A stretch of 64,000 bases of DNA from Pseudonocardia oroxyli (GTDB lineage: Bacteria > Actinomycetota > Actinomycetes > Mycobacteriales > Pseudonocardiaceae): the NCBI RefSeq assembly GCF_900102195.1, contig NZ_FNBE01000004.1:62001-126000 (forward strand), read 5' to 3'. Under the pieces are notes generated by a model. That model was not told where the DNA came from and ran no database searches. It saw only the letters and a list, made by a program, of their open reading frames with translations. Below are positions 42,950 through 51,763 of this stretch, one piece after another. Within the stretch, counting starts at the first letter, position 1. Every line of letters begins with the position of its first letter. Position numbers and translations under genes: made by a program.

Positions 42950-45693
42950 CGCGCGTCGACGGGTATGGCCGGGTCGACCGGACGCGCACGCTGCGCTTCA
43001 CCTTCGACGGGGTCTCCTACACCGGCCACCCCGGCGACACGCTGGCCTCGGCGCTGCTCGCCCACGGGGTCCGGACGATCGCGCGCAGCGTGAAGCAGGA
43101 CCGCCCGCGCGGCGTCACGGCCGTCTGGAGCGAGGACCCGACCGGCCTCGTGCAGGTCGAGGAGCCCTTCCCCGAGCCGATGCTGCTCGCCACCACGATC
43201 GAGCTGGTCGACGGCCTGGTCGCCTCCTCGATCGGCGGTCGCGGCCGGCTGGCCGAGGTCCCCGACACCGCGCGCTACGACCGCCGGTACGCGCACTGCG
43301 AGACCCTGGTGGTCGGGGCGGGCCCCGCGGGCCTGCTCGCCGCCCGCACCGCCGCCCGCCGCGGCGACCGCGTGGTGCTGGTGGACGACCGCCCCGCCGC
43401 GGGCGGCTCGCTGACCGGCACCGAACGGATCTGCGGCCGGGACGCGCTGGACTTCGTCGCCGACACGCTCGCCGAGCTGCGCGCGCACCCGGACGTGCGG
43501 ATCCTGCTGCGCACCACCGCGTTCGGCCACTACGACGACGGGTTCGTCCTCGCCCTGGAGCGCCGGACCGACCACCTGGCCCCGGCGCCGCAGGGCCTGT
43601 CCCGGCAACGGGTCTGGCGGATCCGGGCCGGGCACGTGGTCGTGGCGACCGGCGCCCACGAGCGGCCGATCGTGGTGGCGGACAACGACCGCCCCGGGAT
43701 CATGCTCGCCGCCTCCGCGCGCGACCTCCTGCACCGGTACGGGGTGCTCGCGGGCCGCAGGGTCGTCGTCTTCACCAGCGACGACGCCGCCTACGACGCC
43801 GCCGCCGACCTCGCCGGGGCGGGCGCGGAGGTGACGCTCCTCGACCCCCGCCCCGTGCGCGGCGATAGTCGCTCCGGCGACTATCGCCGCTCACGAGGGC
43901 TGGTGCTGGGGACCGGTGCCGGACCGGACGGCGCGATCAGCCACGTGTTCACCGACCAGGGCGAGCTGCCCTGCGACCTGCTCCTGCTCTCCGGCGGCTG
44001 GAACCCGACCTCGCACCTGTTCTCGCACGTCCGCGGCGCCCTGCGCTACGACGCCGAGCTGGGCGCGTTCCGACCGGGTGAGGCCCTGGCGGGGGTGACC
44101 GTGGTCGGCGCCGCGAACGGGACGTTCGACCTCGCGGGATGCCTCGCGGAGGGCCGGGGCGAGACCCCCGAGCCCCTCCCCCGCACGAACCTGGTCCTGT
44201 GGCGGACCGACGGCGACCCCGCGCGCCAGTACGTCGACCTGCAGCGCGACTCGACGGTCGCCGACATCGCGCGCGCCACGGGGGCCGGGCTGCGCAGCGT
44301 CGAGCACGTCAAGCGCTACACCACGATCGGCACCGCGCACGACCAGGGCAAGACCTCCGGCGTGCTCGCGAGCGCGATCACCGCCGAGCTGCTCGGGGTG
44401 CCGATCGAGTCGCTGGGCACCACCACGTTCCGGCCCCCGTACACCCCGATCGCGTTCGCGGCGCTGGCCGGGCGGGAGCGCGGGCAGCTCTTCGACCCGG
44501 TCCGGACCACGGCGCTGCACGCCTGGCACGTGGCGCGCGGGGCGGTGTTCGAGGACGTCGGCCAGTGGAAGCGGGCACGGTACTACCCGCTGCCCGGTGA
44601 GGCTGGCGGCACTGAGGACATGGACACCGCGGTGCTGCGCGAGTGCGCGGCGGTCCGCCGGGACGTCGGCATCCTCGACGGCTCCACGCTCGGCAAGATC
44701 GAGGTCCGCGGCCCGGACGCGGGCGCCTTCCTCGACATGATCTACACGAACCTCATGTCCAGCCTGCGGCCCGGCCGGGTCCGCTACGGCGTGATGTGCG
44801 GCCTCGACGGCATGGTGATCGACGACGGCACCGTCCTGCGGCTGGACGACGAGGGGTTCCTCGTCTACACCACCACCGGCGGCGCCGCGCCGATCCTGGA
44901 CCACATGGAGGAGTGGCTGCAGACCGAGTGGCCGCACCTGCGCGTCACGCTGACGTCGGTGACCGAGCAGTGGGCGACCTTCCCGGTCGTGGGGCCGCGG
45001 AGCCGGGACGTGGTGGGCGCGCTCGCCCCGCACGTCGACGTCTCCGCCGCGGCCTTCCCGTTCATGACCTGGCAGGACACCGAGGTCGACGGCGTGCCGG
45101 TCCGGCTGGCCCGGATCAGCTTCTCCGGGGAGCTGGCCTGGGAGGTCAGCGTGGACGGCTGGCACGCGCCCGCCTTGTGGCGCAGGCTGATCGCGCTCGG
45201 CGAGCCGTACGGGATCACCCCCTACGGCACCGAGACGATGCACGTGCTGCGCGCGGAGAAGGGCTACCCGATCATCGGGCAGGACACCGACGGCACCGTG
45301 TCCCCGCAGGACCTCGGGATGAGCTGGGCGGTCTCGACGAAGAAGGTCGACTTCATCGGCAAGCGGTCGTTCGCGCGGGCGGAGAACCGCAACCCGCTGC
45401 GCAAGCAGCTGGTGGGGCTGCTGCCGCTGGACCCGACGGTGAAGCTGCCGGAGGGCTCGCAGATCATCGAGCAGACCGCGGAGCTGCCGCCGCCCCCGGT
45501 CCCGATGCTCGGCCATGTCACGTCCAGCTACCGCAGCGCCGCGCTCGGCCGCACCTTCGCGTTGGCCCTGGTCAAGGGCGGGCACGCGCGGATCGGCGAG
45601 CGGCTGACCGTCCCGGTGGGCGGGGACCTGGTCCCCGTCGAGGTCACCGGATCCGTGCTCGTCGACCCCGAGGGGACCCGCCGCGATGGCTGA
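42946..45693 (+). CDS. soxA: Sarcosine oxidase alpha subunit
   Basis: This 915-residue subunit has an N-terminal ferredoxin-like region (LRFTFDGVSYTGHPGDTLASALLAHGV). It is followed by a pyridine-nucleotide fold (LVVGAGPAGLLAARTAARRGDRVVLVDD, about 120-147) and a C-terminal folate domain of the GcvT type (FSGELAWEVSVDGWHAPALW, then YGTETMHVLRAEKGYPIIGQD). Relatives are about 950-1000 residues. A palindrome of the dispersed family B sits in the coding sequence at 43855-43894 and yields RGDSRSGDYRRSRG in a region where relatives carry a normal strand of the nucleotide domain, so local structure may be altered. Confidence 0.85.
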   Translation: MTRVDGYGRVDRTRTLRFTFDGVSYTGHPGDTLASALLAHGVRTIARSVKQDRPRGVTAVWSEDPTGLVQVEEPFPEPMLLATTIELVDGLVASSIGGRGRLAEVPDTARYDRRYAHCETLVVGAGPAGLLAARTAARRGDRVVLVDDRPAAGGSLTGTERICGRDALDFVADTLAELRAHPDVRILLRTTAFGHYDDGFVLALERRTDHLAPAPQGLSRQRVWRIRAGHVVVATGAHERPIVVADNDRPGIMLAASARDLLHRYGVLAGRRVVVFTSDDAAYDAAADLAGAGAEVTLLDPRPVRGDSRSGDYRRSRGLVLGTGAGPDGAISHVFTDQGELPCDLLLLSGGWNPTSHLFSHVRGALRYDAELGAFRPGEALAGVTVVGAANGTFDLAGCLAEGRGETPEPLPRTNLVLWRTDGDPARQYVDLQRDSTVADIARATGAGLRSVEHVKRYTTIGTAHDQGKTSGVLASAITAELLGVPIESLGTTTFRPPYTPIAFAALAGRERGQLFDPVRTTALHAWHVARGAVFEDVGQWKRARYYPLPGEAGGTEDMDTAVLRECAAVRRDVGILDGSTLGKIEVRGPDAGAFLDMIYTNLMSSLRPGRVRYGVMCGLDGMVIDDGTVLRLDDEGFLVYTTTGGAAPILDHMEEWLQTEWPHLRVTLTSVTEQWATFPVVGPRSRDVVGALAPHVDVSAAAFPFMTWQDTEVDGVPVRLARISFSGELAWEVSVDGWHAPALWRRLIALGEPYGITPYGTETMHVLRAEKGYPIIGQDTDGTVSPQDLGMSWAVSTKKVDFIGKRSFARAENRNPLRKQLVGLLPLDPTVKLPEGSQIIEQTAELPPPPVPMLGHVTSSYRSAALGRTFALALVKGGHARIGERLTVPVGGDLVPVEVTGSVLVDPEGTRRDG
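43855..43894. repeat. Family B palindrome inside soxA
   Basis: Arms GTGCGCGGCGATAGTCGC and GCGACTATCGCCGCTCAC (one mismatch) surround a TCCG loop. The right arm is the reverse complement of GTGAGCGGCGATAGTCGC, the arm of the palindrome at 62821-62870. It keeps the reading frame. Confidence 0.85.
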
Positions 45694-46177
45694 GACGCTC
45701 ACCCGCACCGGCGCGCTCGACGGCTGGGCCGCCCGGTTCGCCGAGCTCCCGGACTCGGTCGCCCTCCTGGCCGAGCCGTTCCACACGATGACGAGCGTCC
45801 GCGGCGAGACCACGCTGCGCCCGAACACCTGGGTGGAGGAGGACGGGTTCGACGCCGTGTGGCTCGGCCCCGACGAGGTCCTGCGGACCAGCCCGTTCCG
45901 CTCCGCCGCCGAGCTGGGCGGCACGGACGTCTCCGCCCAGCGCACCACGATCCGGCTGCGCGGGGCCCACGCCCGGGACCTCCTGGAGACGGGGTGCGCG
46001 ATCGACCTGCACCCGCGCGTGTTCGGCGCGGGTTCGGCGGCGGTCACCCTGCTCGGCCAGGCGAACGTGATCCTGCTCTGCCTGGGCGAGAACGACTACC
46101 GCATCCTCGTGCGGTCCTCGTTCGCCGCGTATCTGGCGGAGTGGTTGCTGGATGCGGCCACGGAGTACCGCGGATGA
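45686..46177 (+). CDS. soxG: Sarcosine oxidase gamma subunit
   Basis: This 163-residue subunit starts at ATG 45686, overlapping the soxA end by eight bases. It carries the family core [34 protein letters not shown] and the closing [21 protein letters not shown]. It is shorter than the usual 190-205 residues, mainly between VWLGPDE and the VSAQRT block. SoxG has no cofactor; it helps shape the folate channel between SoxA and SoxB. The stop overlaps sdaA (ATGA). Confidence 0.85.
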   Translation: MAETLTRTGALDGWAARFAELPDSVALLAEPFHTMTSVRGETTLRPNTWVEEDGFDAVWLGPDEVLRTSPFRSAAELGGTDVSAQRTTIRLRGAHARDLLETGCAIDLHPRVFGAGSAAVTLLGQANVILLCLGENDYRILVRSSFAAYLAEWLLDAATEYRG

Positions 46178-47307
46178 CCGTGTCCGCGTTCGACCTGTTC
46201 ACCGTGGGCATCGGGCCGTCGAGCTCGCACACGGTGGGTCCGATGCGGGCGGCGCGCCTGTTCGTCGAGCGGCTGGGGCGCGAGGGGCTCCTCTCTCGGG
46301 TGGTCCGTGTCCGGGCGGAGCTGTTCGGCAGCCTCGGGGCGACGGGGAAGGGCCACGGCAGCGTCGGCGCGGTGGTGCGCGGACTGGCCGGGGAGGAGCC
46401 GGAGACGGTCGACCCGCGGTCGTCGACCGTGGCGGACGTCGAGGGGACCGGCCGCATCCGTCTGGCCGGTGTGCACGAGGCCGCCGCCCCGGAGGTGATC
46501 CTGCACCGCAGGCGGGTGCTCCCCTTCCACCCCAACGGGATGCGCTTCACCGCCACCGCCGGAGACACCACGCTGCTGATCGCGGAGTACTTCTCGGTCG
46601 GCGGCGGGTTCGTCGTCGACGGCGAGACGTGGCGCCCACCCGCCGTCACGGTGCCGCACCCCTACTCGACCGGGGCCGAGCTGCTCGCGCGCTGCCGGGA
46701 GACCGGCCTGTCGATCAGCGCGCTCACCCTGGCCAACGAGTGCGCCACCGCACCGAGGCCGAGGTCCGCGACGGGCGGACGCGTCGTCACCGCCCCCACC
46801 AACGGCGCGGCCGGGATCGTGCCCGCGGTCCTGCACTACTACCGGCGGTTCTGCCGGGGCGCCGACGACGACGGCGTCGTCCGCTTCCTGTTGGCCGCCA
46901 CCGCCGTCGGGAGCCTGTTCAAGGAGAACGCCTCGATCTCCGGTGCCGAGGTCGGCTGCCAGGGCGAGGTGGGCTCGGCCTGCTCCATGGCCGCCGCCGG
47001 GCTCGCCGAGGTCATGGGCGGCAGCCCGGAGCAGGTGGAGAACGCCGCGGAGATCGGCATCGAGCACAACCTGGGCCTGACCTGCGACCCGATCGGCGGC
47101 CTGGTCCAGATCCCCTGCATCGAGCGGAACGCCGTCGCCGCGTCGAAGGCGATCACCGCGGCCCGGATGGCGGTGCGCGGGGACGGCGTCCACCACGTCA
47201 GCCTCGACAAGGCCATCCGGACCATGCGGCTGACCGGCCGGGACATGAAGAGCAAGTACAAGGAGACCAGCCGCGGCGGCCTGGCCCTGACCGTCGTCGA
47301 GTGCTGA
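46174..47307 (+). CDS. sdaA: L-serine ammonia-lyase with internal deletion
   Basis: Iron-sulfur L-serine dehydratase converts serine to pyruvate and ammonia, completing sarcosine catabolism. It begins [22 protein letters not shown]; the cluster cysteines remain in [23 protein letters not shown] and QIPCIERN. At 377 residues it lacks about 66-80 found in relatives. Between LANECA and [14 protein letters not shown] the missing part has a scar: bases 46749-46775 in another frame read RTEAEVRDG, which is the normal continuation. So a one-base loss and a deletion of about 200 bases have together restored the frame. Activity is doubtful. Confidence 0.75.
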   Translation: MTVSAFDLFTVGIGPSSSHTVGPMRAARLFVERLGREGLLSRVVRVRAELFGSLGATGKGHGSVGAVVRGLAGEEPETVDPRSSTVADVEGTGRIRLAGVHEAAAPEVILHRRRVLPFHPNGMRFTATAGDTTLLIAEYFSVGGGFVVDGETWRPPAVTVPHPYSTGAELLARCRETGLSISALTLANECATAPRPRSATGGRVVTAPTNGAAGIVPAVLHYYRRFCRGADDDGVVRFLLAATAVGSLFKENASISGAEVGCQGEVGSACSMAAAGLAEVMGGSPEQVENAAEIGIEHNLGLTCDPIGGLVQIPCIERNAVAASKAITAARMAVRGDGVHHVSLDKAIRTMRLTGRDMKSKYKETSRGGLALTVVEC

Positions 47308-47321
47308 GCCGACTGTGGGGT

Positions 47322-47363
47322 CGTGCGTGGTGAGTGGTGCTGGAGCACCACTTACCACGCACG
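47322..47363. repeat. Dispersed inverted repeat, family A copy 3
   Basis: CGTGCGTGGTGAGTGGTGC, a TGGA loop and GCACCACTTACCACGCACG lie 14 bases after the sdaA stop. The outer flank GGCGGCGAAGCCGCT mirrors the flank of copy 1, showing that the element is present in the opposite orientation. Confidence 0.85.
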
Positions 47364-47377
47364 GGCGGCGAAGCCGC

Positions 47378-47789
47378 TCAACCACACCGCGGTCGTGCAG
47401 CCCGCCCGTGGTTGACCGGCGCGGCGCCCTCCTCGGTCCCGGTGATCAGGTCGGCCCGCTTCGCGCGCAGGGTCTCCGGGGCCATCCACCGCCGCCCGAC
47501 GACGTTGTCCACCAGCACGCCGGTCGCGGCGATCAGGTCGGTGACCAGGGCGCGGCCCTCGTCGGAGCGCATGTCCACGGCGACCGAGCGCTTGCCCTTG
47601 TTCAGCGACGCCCAGGAGAACGAGTCACCCGCCCGGTCCACCGGCCAGCGCAGATGGTCCGACCCGCCCCCCAGCGGGTCGATCCGGATCACCGAGGCAC
47701 CGAGCTGGGCGAGGGTCATGCCGCCCGTCGGTCCCGCGACCGAAGCTCGCGCACTCCACCACCTGCAACCCGGCCAGAGGTCTACTCAC
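47378..47789 (-). pseudogene. Remnant of a family III CoA-transferase (mesaconyl-CoA type)
   Basis: Reading from GTG 47789, VSRPLAGLQVVECASF is the normal start of a CaiB/BaiF protein, but one extra G in TTCGGTCG breaks the frame. The following frame continues VAGPTGGMTLAQLGASVIRIDPLGGG and DSFSWASLNKGKRSVAVD. After LRAKRADLI the sequence jumps to TGTEEGAAPVNH, which lies about 25 residues further on in relatives, and then ends after 11 unrelated residues. Some 280 C-terminal residues are absent. This is a decayed gene beside the deleted sdaA and a family A repeat. Confidence 0.8.
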
Positions 47790-47820
47790 CCGAGCCAGGC
47801 TACCTATCCACAGCCGGCGC

Positions 47821-48732
47821 TCAGACCGCCTGGGAGCGCAGCGCCTCCACCCCGACCGGCGCGTCCCCGCGCAGGGTGACGCGGTGCATCACGCGGCGGG
47901 CGTCCCCGTAGTCGCGGTTCGCGTAGTGGACGGTGGAACGGTTGTCCCACATCGCGACGTCCCCCTCGGCCCAGCGGTGGCGCACGATGTGCTCGGGCTT
48001 GGTGAGGTGCGCGTAGAACAGGTCCAGCAGGTGCCTGCTCTCGGCGTCGGACACCCCCTGGATCCGCTCGGTGAAGCCGGGGTTCACGAACAGCGACCGA
48101 CGCCCGGTCTCGGGGTGCACGCGCACCACGGGGTGCACGACCGGTTCGAGGCTGGTGACCGTCTCGCCCTCCCACACGCTGCCCCGGCCCTGGCGGCGCT
48201 GCGCGAGGTAGTAGCCGAACTCGCGGTTGCCGTCGTGGACCGCGTCGAGCTCGTCGGCGAGGCGCTGCACCGCCGGGGACAGGGACTCGTAGGCGAGCTC
48301 CAGGTCGGCCCAGTTCGTGTCGCCGCCGCAGGCCGGCAGGGTGACCGCCCGCAGGATCGAGCCCAGCGGCGGCCGCTTCATGAAGGTGACGTCGGTGTGC
48401 CAGACGTCGGAGAAGCCGTTGTCCGCGGAGTCCAGCGCGTAGATCTCGGTGTGCTCGTCGTCGATGCCTGGGACCACCGGGTGGGACGCCGTCAGCTCGC
48501 CGATCCGGTTGCCCAGCCGGACCTGGCCGGTCGGGTCGAGGGCGTGCTGGCCGCGGAAGAACAGCACCTTGCGCTCGGTGAGCCGGGCGCGGATGGCGGC
48601 CACCTGGGCGTCGGAGGCGGTGGCCAGGTCGACGTCGTGGACGATCGCGCCGAAGCGCGGGCCGAGCGGCTCGAGGGTCAGGTCGACGGCGGCGAGCGGG
48701 GACGACGGGGACACGGGGGACAGCGGGGACAC
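47821..48732 (-). CDS. TauD/TfdA family alpha-ketoglutarate dioxygenase
   Basis: This 303-residue non-heme iron dioxygenase has the iron motif DVWHTDVTF (HxD) and the distal histidine with its 2-oxoglutarate arginine in VMHRVTLRG. VNPGFTERIQGV and HTKPEH-like stretches match taurine/alkylsulfonate dioxygenases. I start at GTG 48732, with GAGGAG seven bases upstream; the frame is open to GTG 48780 but that would add a Pro/Ser tail and overlap the leader peptide stop. A VDLCR-type leader precedes it, supporting a role in sulfonate sulfur release. Substrate not proven. Confidence 0.8.
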   Translation of the reverse strand: MSPLSPVSPSSPLAAVDLTLEPLGPRFGAIVHDVDLATASDAQVAAIRARLTERKVLFFRGQHALDPTGQVRLGNRIGELTASHPVVPGIDDEHTEIYALDSADNGFSDVWHTDVTFMKRPPLGSILRAVTLPACGGDTNWADLELAYESLSPAVQRLADELDAVHDGNREFGYYLAQRRQGRGSVWEGETVTSLEPVVHPVVRVHPETGRRSLFVNPGFTERIQGVSDAESRHLLDLFYAHLTKPEHIVRHRWAEGDVAMWDNRSTVHYANRDYGDARRVMHRVTLRGDAPVGVEALRSQAV

Positions 48733-48776
48733 GGCGGGGCTCCTCGGGAGCGGTGGGAACGGGGACGGGGGCGGGG

Positions 48777-48830
48777 TCACCGACAGAGCGCCACGGCCGT
48801 CCGGCAGAGGTCGACGTAGAGTCGCGCCAC
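48777..48830 (-). CDS. Second cysteine-attenuator-type leader peptide, before tauD-like gene
   Basis: A 17-codon ORF from GTG 48828-48830 to TGA 48777-48779 encodes VARLYVDLCRTAVALCR. It shares VDLxRxAxALC with the leader at 31431-31517 and has two cysteine codons near its end. An in-frame GTG at 48845 would give 22 residues starting VDLRL. No strong ribosome site is visible. It ends 44 bases before the dioxygenase start. Pattern-based call. Confidence 0.6.
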   Translation of the reverse strand: MARLYVDLCRTAVALCR

Positions 48831-48944
48831 CAGCCGAAGGTCCACGTCCCGATCGTGACGCCCGCGCAGCGGCTCGGCAAGGGTGGTCGCCGTCACCGGG
48901 CCCACTGACTACCGTGCGTGCGTTGATCGATACCCTGCGTAGGT

Positions 48945-49751
48945 ATGGAGCTGGGCTACCTCACGCACGTCGGCGGGCTCGGCTCGCCGCGCGACGCCTA
49001 CCGCGACACCGTGGCCCTCGCCGTGGCGGCGGAGGCGGCGGGCTACGACTCGTTCTGGGTCGCCCAGCACCACAACAGCGAGGCGCAGGGGTACCTGCCG
49101 TCGCCGTTCGTGCTGCTCGCGGCGGTCGCGCAGGCCACGCAGCGGATCCGGCTCGGGGTGGGCGTCGTCGCGGTGGCGCTCGAGGACCCGCGCCGGGCCG
49201 CGGAGGACGCCGCCGTGCTGGACACGCTGTCCGGCGAGCGCGTGGAGCTGGGCGTCGGGGCGGGGTCGGACCCGGCCGCGTCGGCCCTGTTCGGGCGCGA
49301 CCACGAGCGTCGGCACGCCGAGACCGCGGCGGCCGTCGACGAGCTGCGGGCCGTCCTCGGCGGGATCACGCTCGTGCCGGACGCGCCGGGGCTGCTGGAC
49401 CGGATGTGGTGGGCGACGGGATCGGCTCGGGGCGTCGACGCGGCCGCGGCCCGCGGGACGGGGGTGATCTCGGGCAGGCCGCAGGGCGCCGCCGTGGACC
49501 TGGAGCGGTTCTGGGGACGGTCGGTCGGCGAGCCGCGGGTCGCGGTGTCGCGGCTGGTCCGGGCCGGGGAGCCTGCCGCGGAGGTGACCGCCCGGCTGCG
49601 CGCCGACCCCGCCCTGAGCTGGGCGACCACGCTCCTCGTGCAGACCCAGCCCACGCGGACCGACCGCGCGACGCACCTGCGGACCCTCGATGTCGGCCGG
49701 GCGGCGCGGGACTCCTACCGTCGACCCGTGGCGAGCACGGCGCCCGCTTAG
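48945..49751 (+). CDS. LLM-class flavin-dependent monooxygenase
   Basis: This 268-residue luciferase-like protein has the start MELGYLTHVGG, WVAQHHNSEAQGYLPSPFVLLA, RIRLGVGVVAVALEDPRRAAEDAAVLDTLSGERVELGVGAG and a late GVDAAAARGTGVI. This matches the putative FMN-dependent (KPN_01858-like) branch rather than classical SsuD. It is about 60-70 residues shorter than common members, mostly at the C-terminus. It is divergent from the TauD-like gene and its leader peptide, so a sulfonate or sulfur-ester substrate is possible. Confidence 0.75.
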   Translation: MELGYLTHVGGLGSPRDAYRDTVALAVAAEAAGYDSFWVAQHHNSEAQGYLPSPFVLLAAVAQATQRIRLGVGVVAVALEDPRRAAEDAAVLDTLSGERVELGVGAGSDPAASALFGRDHERRHAETAAAVDELRAVLGGITLVPDAPGLLDRMWWATGSARGVDAAAARGTGVISGRPQGAAVDLERFWGRSVGEPRVAVSRLVRAGEPAAEVTARLRADPALSWATTLLVQTQPTRTDRATHLRTLDVGRAARDSYRRPVASTAPA

Positions 49752-49764
49752 GCAGGATGGCCGG

Positions 49765-51702
49765 GTGACCGATACCGAGCAGCGCCGCAGTGGCCTGGAC
49801 CTGCGTTGGGTGGACACCGGCACCCGCCCGCAGGACGACCTGTTCACCCACGTCAACGGCAAGTGGCTCGCGGGGCACGTGATCCCGGACGACCGGGCGC
49901 AGGACGGCGCCTTCCGGGATCTGCGCGACCGGGCCGAGGAGGACGTCCGGGCCATCGTCGAGGAGGTCCGCGAGGGCCGGGTGGCCGACCTGTACGCCTC
50001 CTACATGGACACCGAGCGGATCGAGGAGCTGGGCACCGCCCCGCTGCAGCCGCTCCTGGCGGAGATCGCGGACGCGTCGTCGAAGGAGGAGCTCGCCGGG
50101 GTCCTCGGCCGCCGCCAGCGGCAGGGCCGGGCCGCACTCTTCGGCGCCTTCGTCGGGACCGACGCCAAGGACTCGTCGCGCTACCTGGTGCACCTGTCGC
50201 AGGCCGGGCTCGGCCTGCCGGACGAGTCGTACTACCGCGAGGAGCAGTACGCGGAGATCCGGGCCGCGTACCTGACGCACCTGTCCCGGCTGTCCGCCCT
50301 GGTGGGCCTGCCGGACGAGTCCGCCTCGGTGCTGGACCTGGAGACGCGGCTCGCCGCGATCTCCTGGGACCGGGTGACCAACCGGGACGCCGAGAAGACC
50401 TACACCCTGATGACCTGGCCCGCGGTGCAGGCCAACGCCCCGGAGTTCCCCTGGTCGGCGTGGCACGCCGCGCTCGCGGCCCCGGAGGGCGCGTTCGACG
50501 AGGTCGTCGTGCGGCAGCCCGCCTTCGTGCTGGCCGCGGCCCGGTTGTGGGCCGAGCTCCCGCTGGAGCAGTGGAAGGCCTGGCTGTCGATCCGGGTGGC
50601 GTCGGCCTGCGCGGACTACCTGAACGACGCCGTGGTCGAGGAGGACTTCGACTTCTACGGCCGCACCCTGTCCGGCACCCCCGCCCTGCGGGAGCGCTGG
50701 AAGCGCGGGGTCTCGGTGGTGGAGGGCGCCGTCGGCGAGGAGGTCGGGAAGCTCTACGTGGAGCGGCACTTCCCGGCGTCGTCGAAGGAGCGGATGGTCG
50801 AGCTCGTCGCGAACCTCGTCGAGGCCTACCGGCAGTCGATCTCCACGCTGGACTGGATGTCGCCGCAGACCCGCGAGCGGGCGCTGGAGAAGCTGGGCAA
50901 GTTCCGCCCGAAGATCGGCTACCCCGACAGGTGGAAGGACTACTCGTCGCTCGTCGTCTCCCGGGACGACCTGCTCGGCAACATGCTGCGGGCGGCGGAG
51001 TGGGACTTCGACTACGACCTCGCGCGGATCGGCGGGCCCGTCGACAAGGACGAGTGGCTGATGACCCCGCAGACGGTCAACGCCTACTACCACCCGCGGA
51101 TGAACGAGATCGTCTTCCCGGCCGCGATCCTGCAGCCGCCCTTCTTCGACCCCGAGGCGGACGACGCGGCCAACTACGGCGGCATCGGCGCCGTCATCGG
51201 GCACGAGATCGGCCACGGCTTCGACGACCAGGGCAGCCGCTACGACGGCGACGGCAACATGACCGACTGGTGGGAGACCGCGGACCGGGCGGAGTTCGAC
51301 AAGCGCAGCGGCGCGCTGATCGAGCAGTACTCGCTGCTCTCCCCCGCCGGGCTGCCCGAGCACAAGGTCAACGGGGCGCTCACGGTCGGCGAGAACATCG
51401 GCGACCTGGGCGGGCTGACGATCGCGATCAAGGCCTACAAGATCGCGCTCGGGGACGCCGAGGCCCCGGTGATCGACGGGTTCACCGGGCTGCAGCGGGT
51501 GCTCGTCGGGTGGGCCCAGGTGTGGCGGGCGGCCACCCGGGACGCCGAGGCGGTCCGCAGGCTCGCCGTCGACCCGCACTCTCCGCCGGACCTGCGCTGC
51601 AACGCGGTGGTGACCAACCTGGACGCCTTCCACGAGGCGTTCGGGGTCTCCCCCGACGACGCGCTCTACACCTCCCCCGAGGCCCGCGTCCGCATCTGGT
51701 GA
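49765..51702 (+). CDS. M13 (neprilysin/PepO) family zinc endopeptidase
   Basis: This 645-residue gluzincin starts at GTG 49765. The zinc motif is VIGHEIGHGFDD (His480, Glu481 and His484), the third ligand lies in GENIGDLGG (Glu543) with Asp547, and the substrate-binding NAYYHP sits at about 440. There is no signal peptide or membrane anchor, so this form is cytoplasmic, as in bacterial PepO. The usual terminal tryptophan in the VRIW end is present. It degrades oligopeptides. Confidence 0.9.
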   Translation: MTDTEQRRSGLDLRWVDTGTRPQDDLFTHVNGKWLAGHVIPDDRAQDGAFRDLRDRAEEDVRAIVEEVREGRVADLYASYMDTERIEELGTAPLQPLLAEIADASSKEELAGVLGRRQRQGRAALFGAFVGTDAKDSSRYLVHLSQAGLGLPDESYYREEQYAEIRAAYLTHLSRLSALVGLPDESASVLDLETRLAAISWDRVTNRDAEKTYTLMTWPAVQANAPEFPWSAWHAALAAPEGAFDEVVVRQPAFVLAAARLWAELPLEQWKAWLSIRVASACADYLNDAVVEEDFDFYGRTLSGTPALRERWKRGVSVVEGAVGEEVGKLYVERHFPASSKERMVELVANLVEAYRQSISTLDWMSPQTRERALEKLGKFRPKIGYPDRWKDYSSLVVSRDDLLGNMLRAAEWDFDYDLARIGGPVDKDEWLMTPQTVNAYYHPRMNEIVFPAAILQPPFFDPEADDAANYGGIGAVIGHEIGHGFDDQGSRYDGDGNMTDWWETADRAEFDKRSGALIEQYSLLSPAGLPEHKVNGALTVGENIGDLGGLTIAIKAYKIALGDAEAPVIDGFTGLQRVLVGWAQVWRAATRDAEAVRRLAVDPHSPPDLRCNAVVTNLDAFHEAFGVSPDDALYTSPEARVRIW

Positions 51703-51708
51703 TCCCCA

Positions 51709-51753
51709 CGAACGGCGCGTCCGCTCACACCTGGTGAGCGAACGCGCCGTTCG
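51709..51753. terminator. Hairpin between convergent genes
   Basis: CGAACGGCGCGTCCGCTCAC and GTGAGCGAACGCGCCGTTCG pair over 20 bases with one mismatch around ACCTG, between the convergent M13 peptidase and quinone oxidoreductase genes. Confidence 0.75.
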
Positions 51754-51763
51754 CCGTCGAGGG

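Noticed and set aside
48733..48780. TauD-like start at GTG 48780
   Set aside because: It would add a Pro/Ser tail and overlap the leader stop; GTG 48732 has GAGGAG at ideal spacing.
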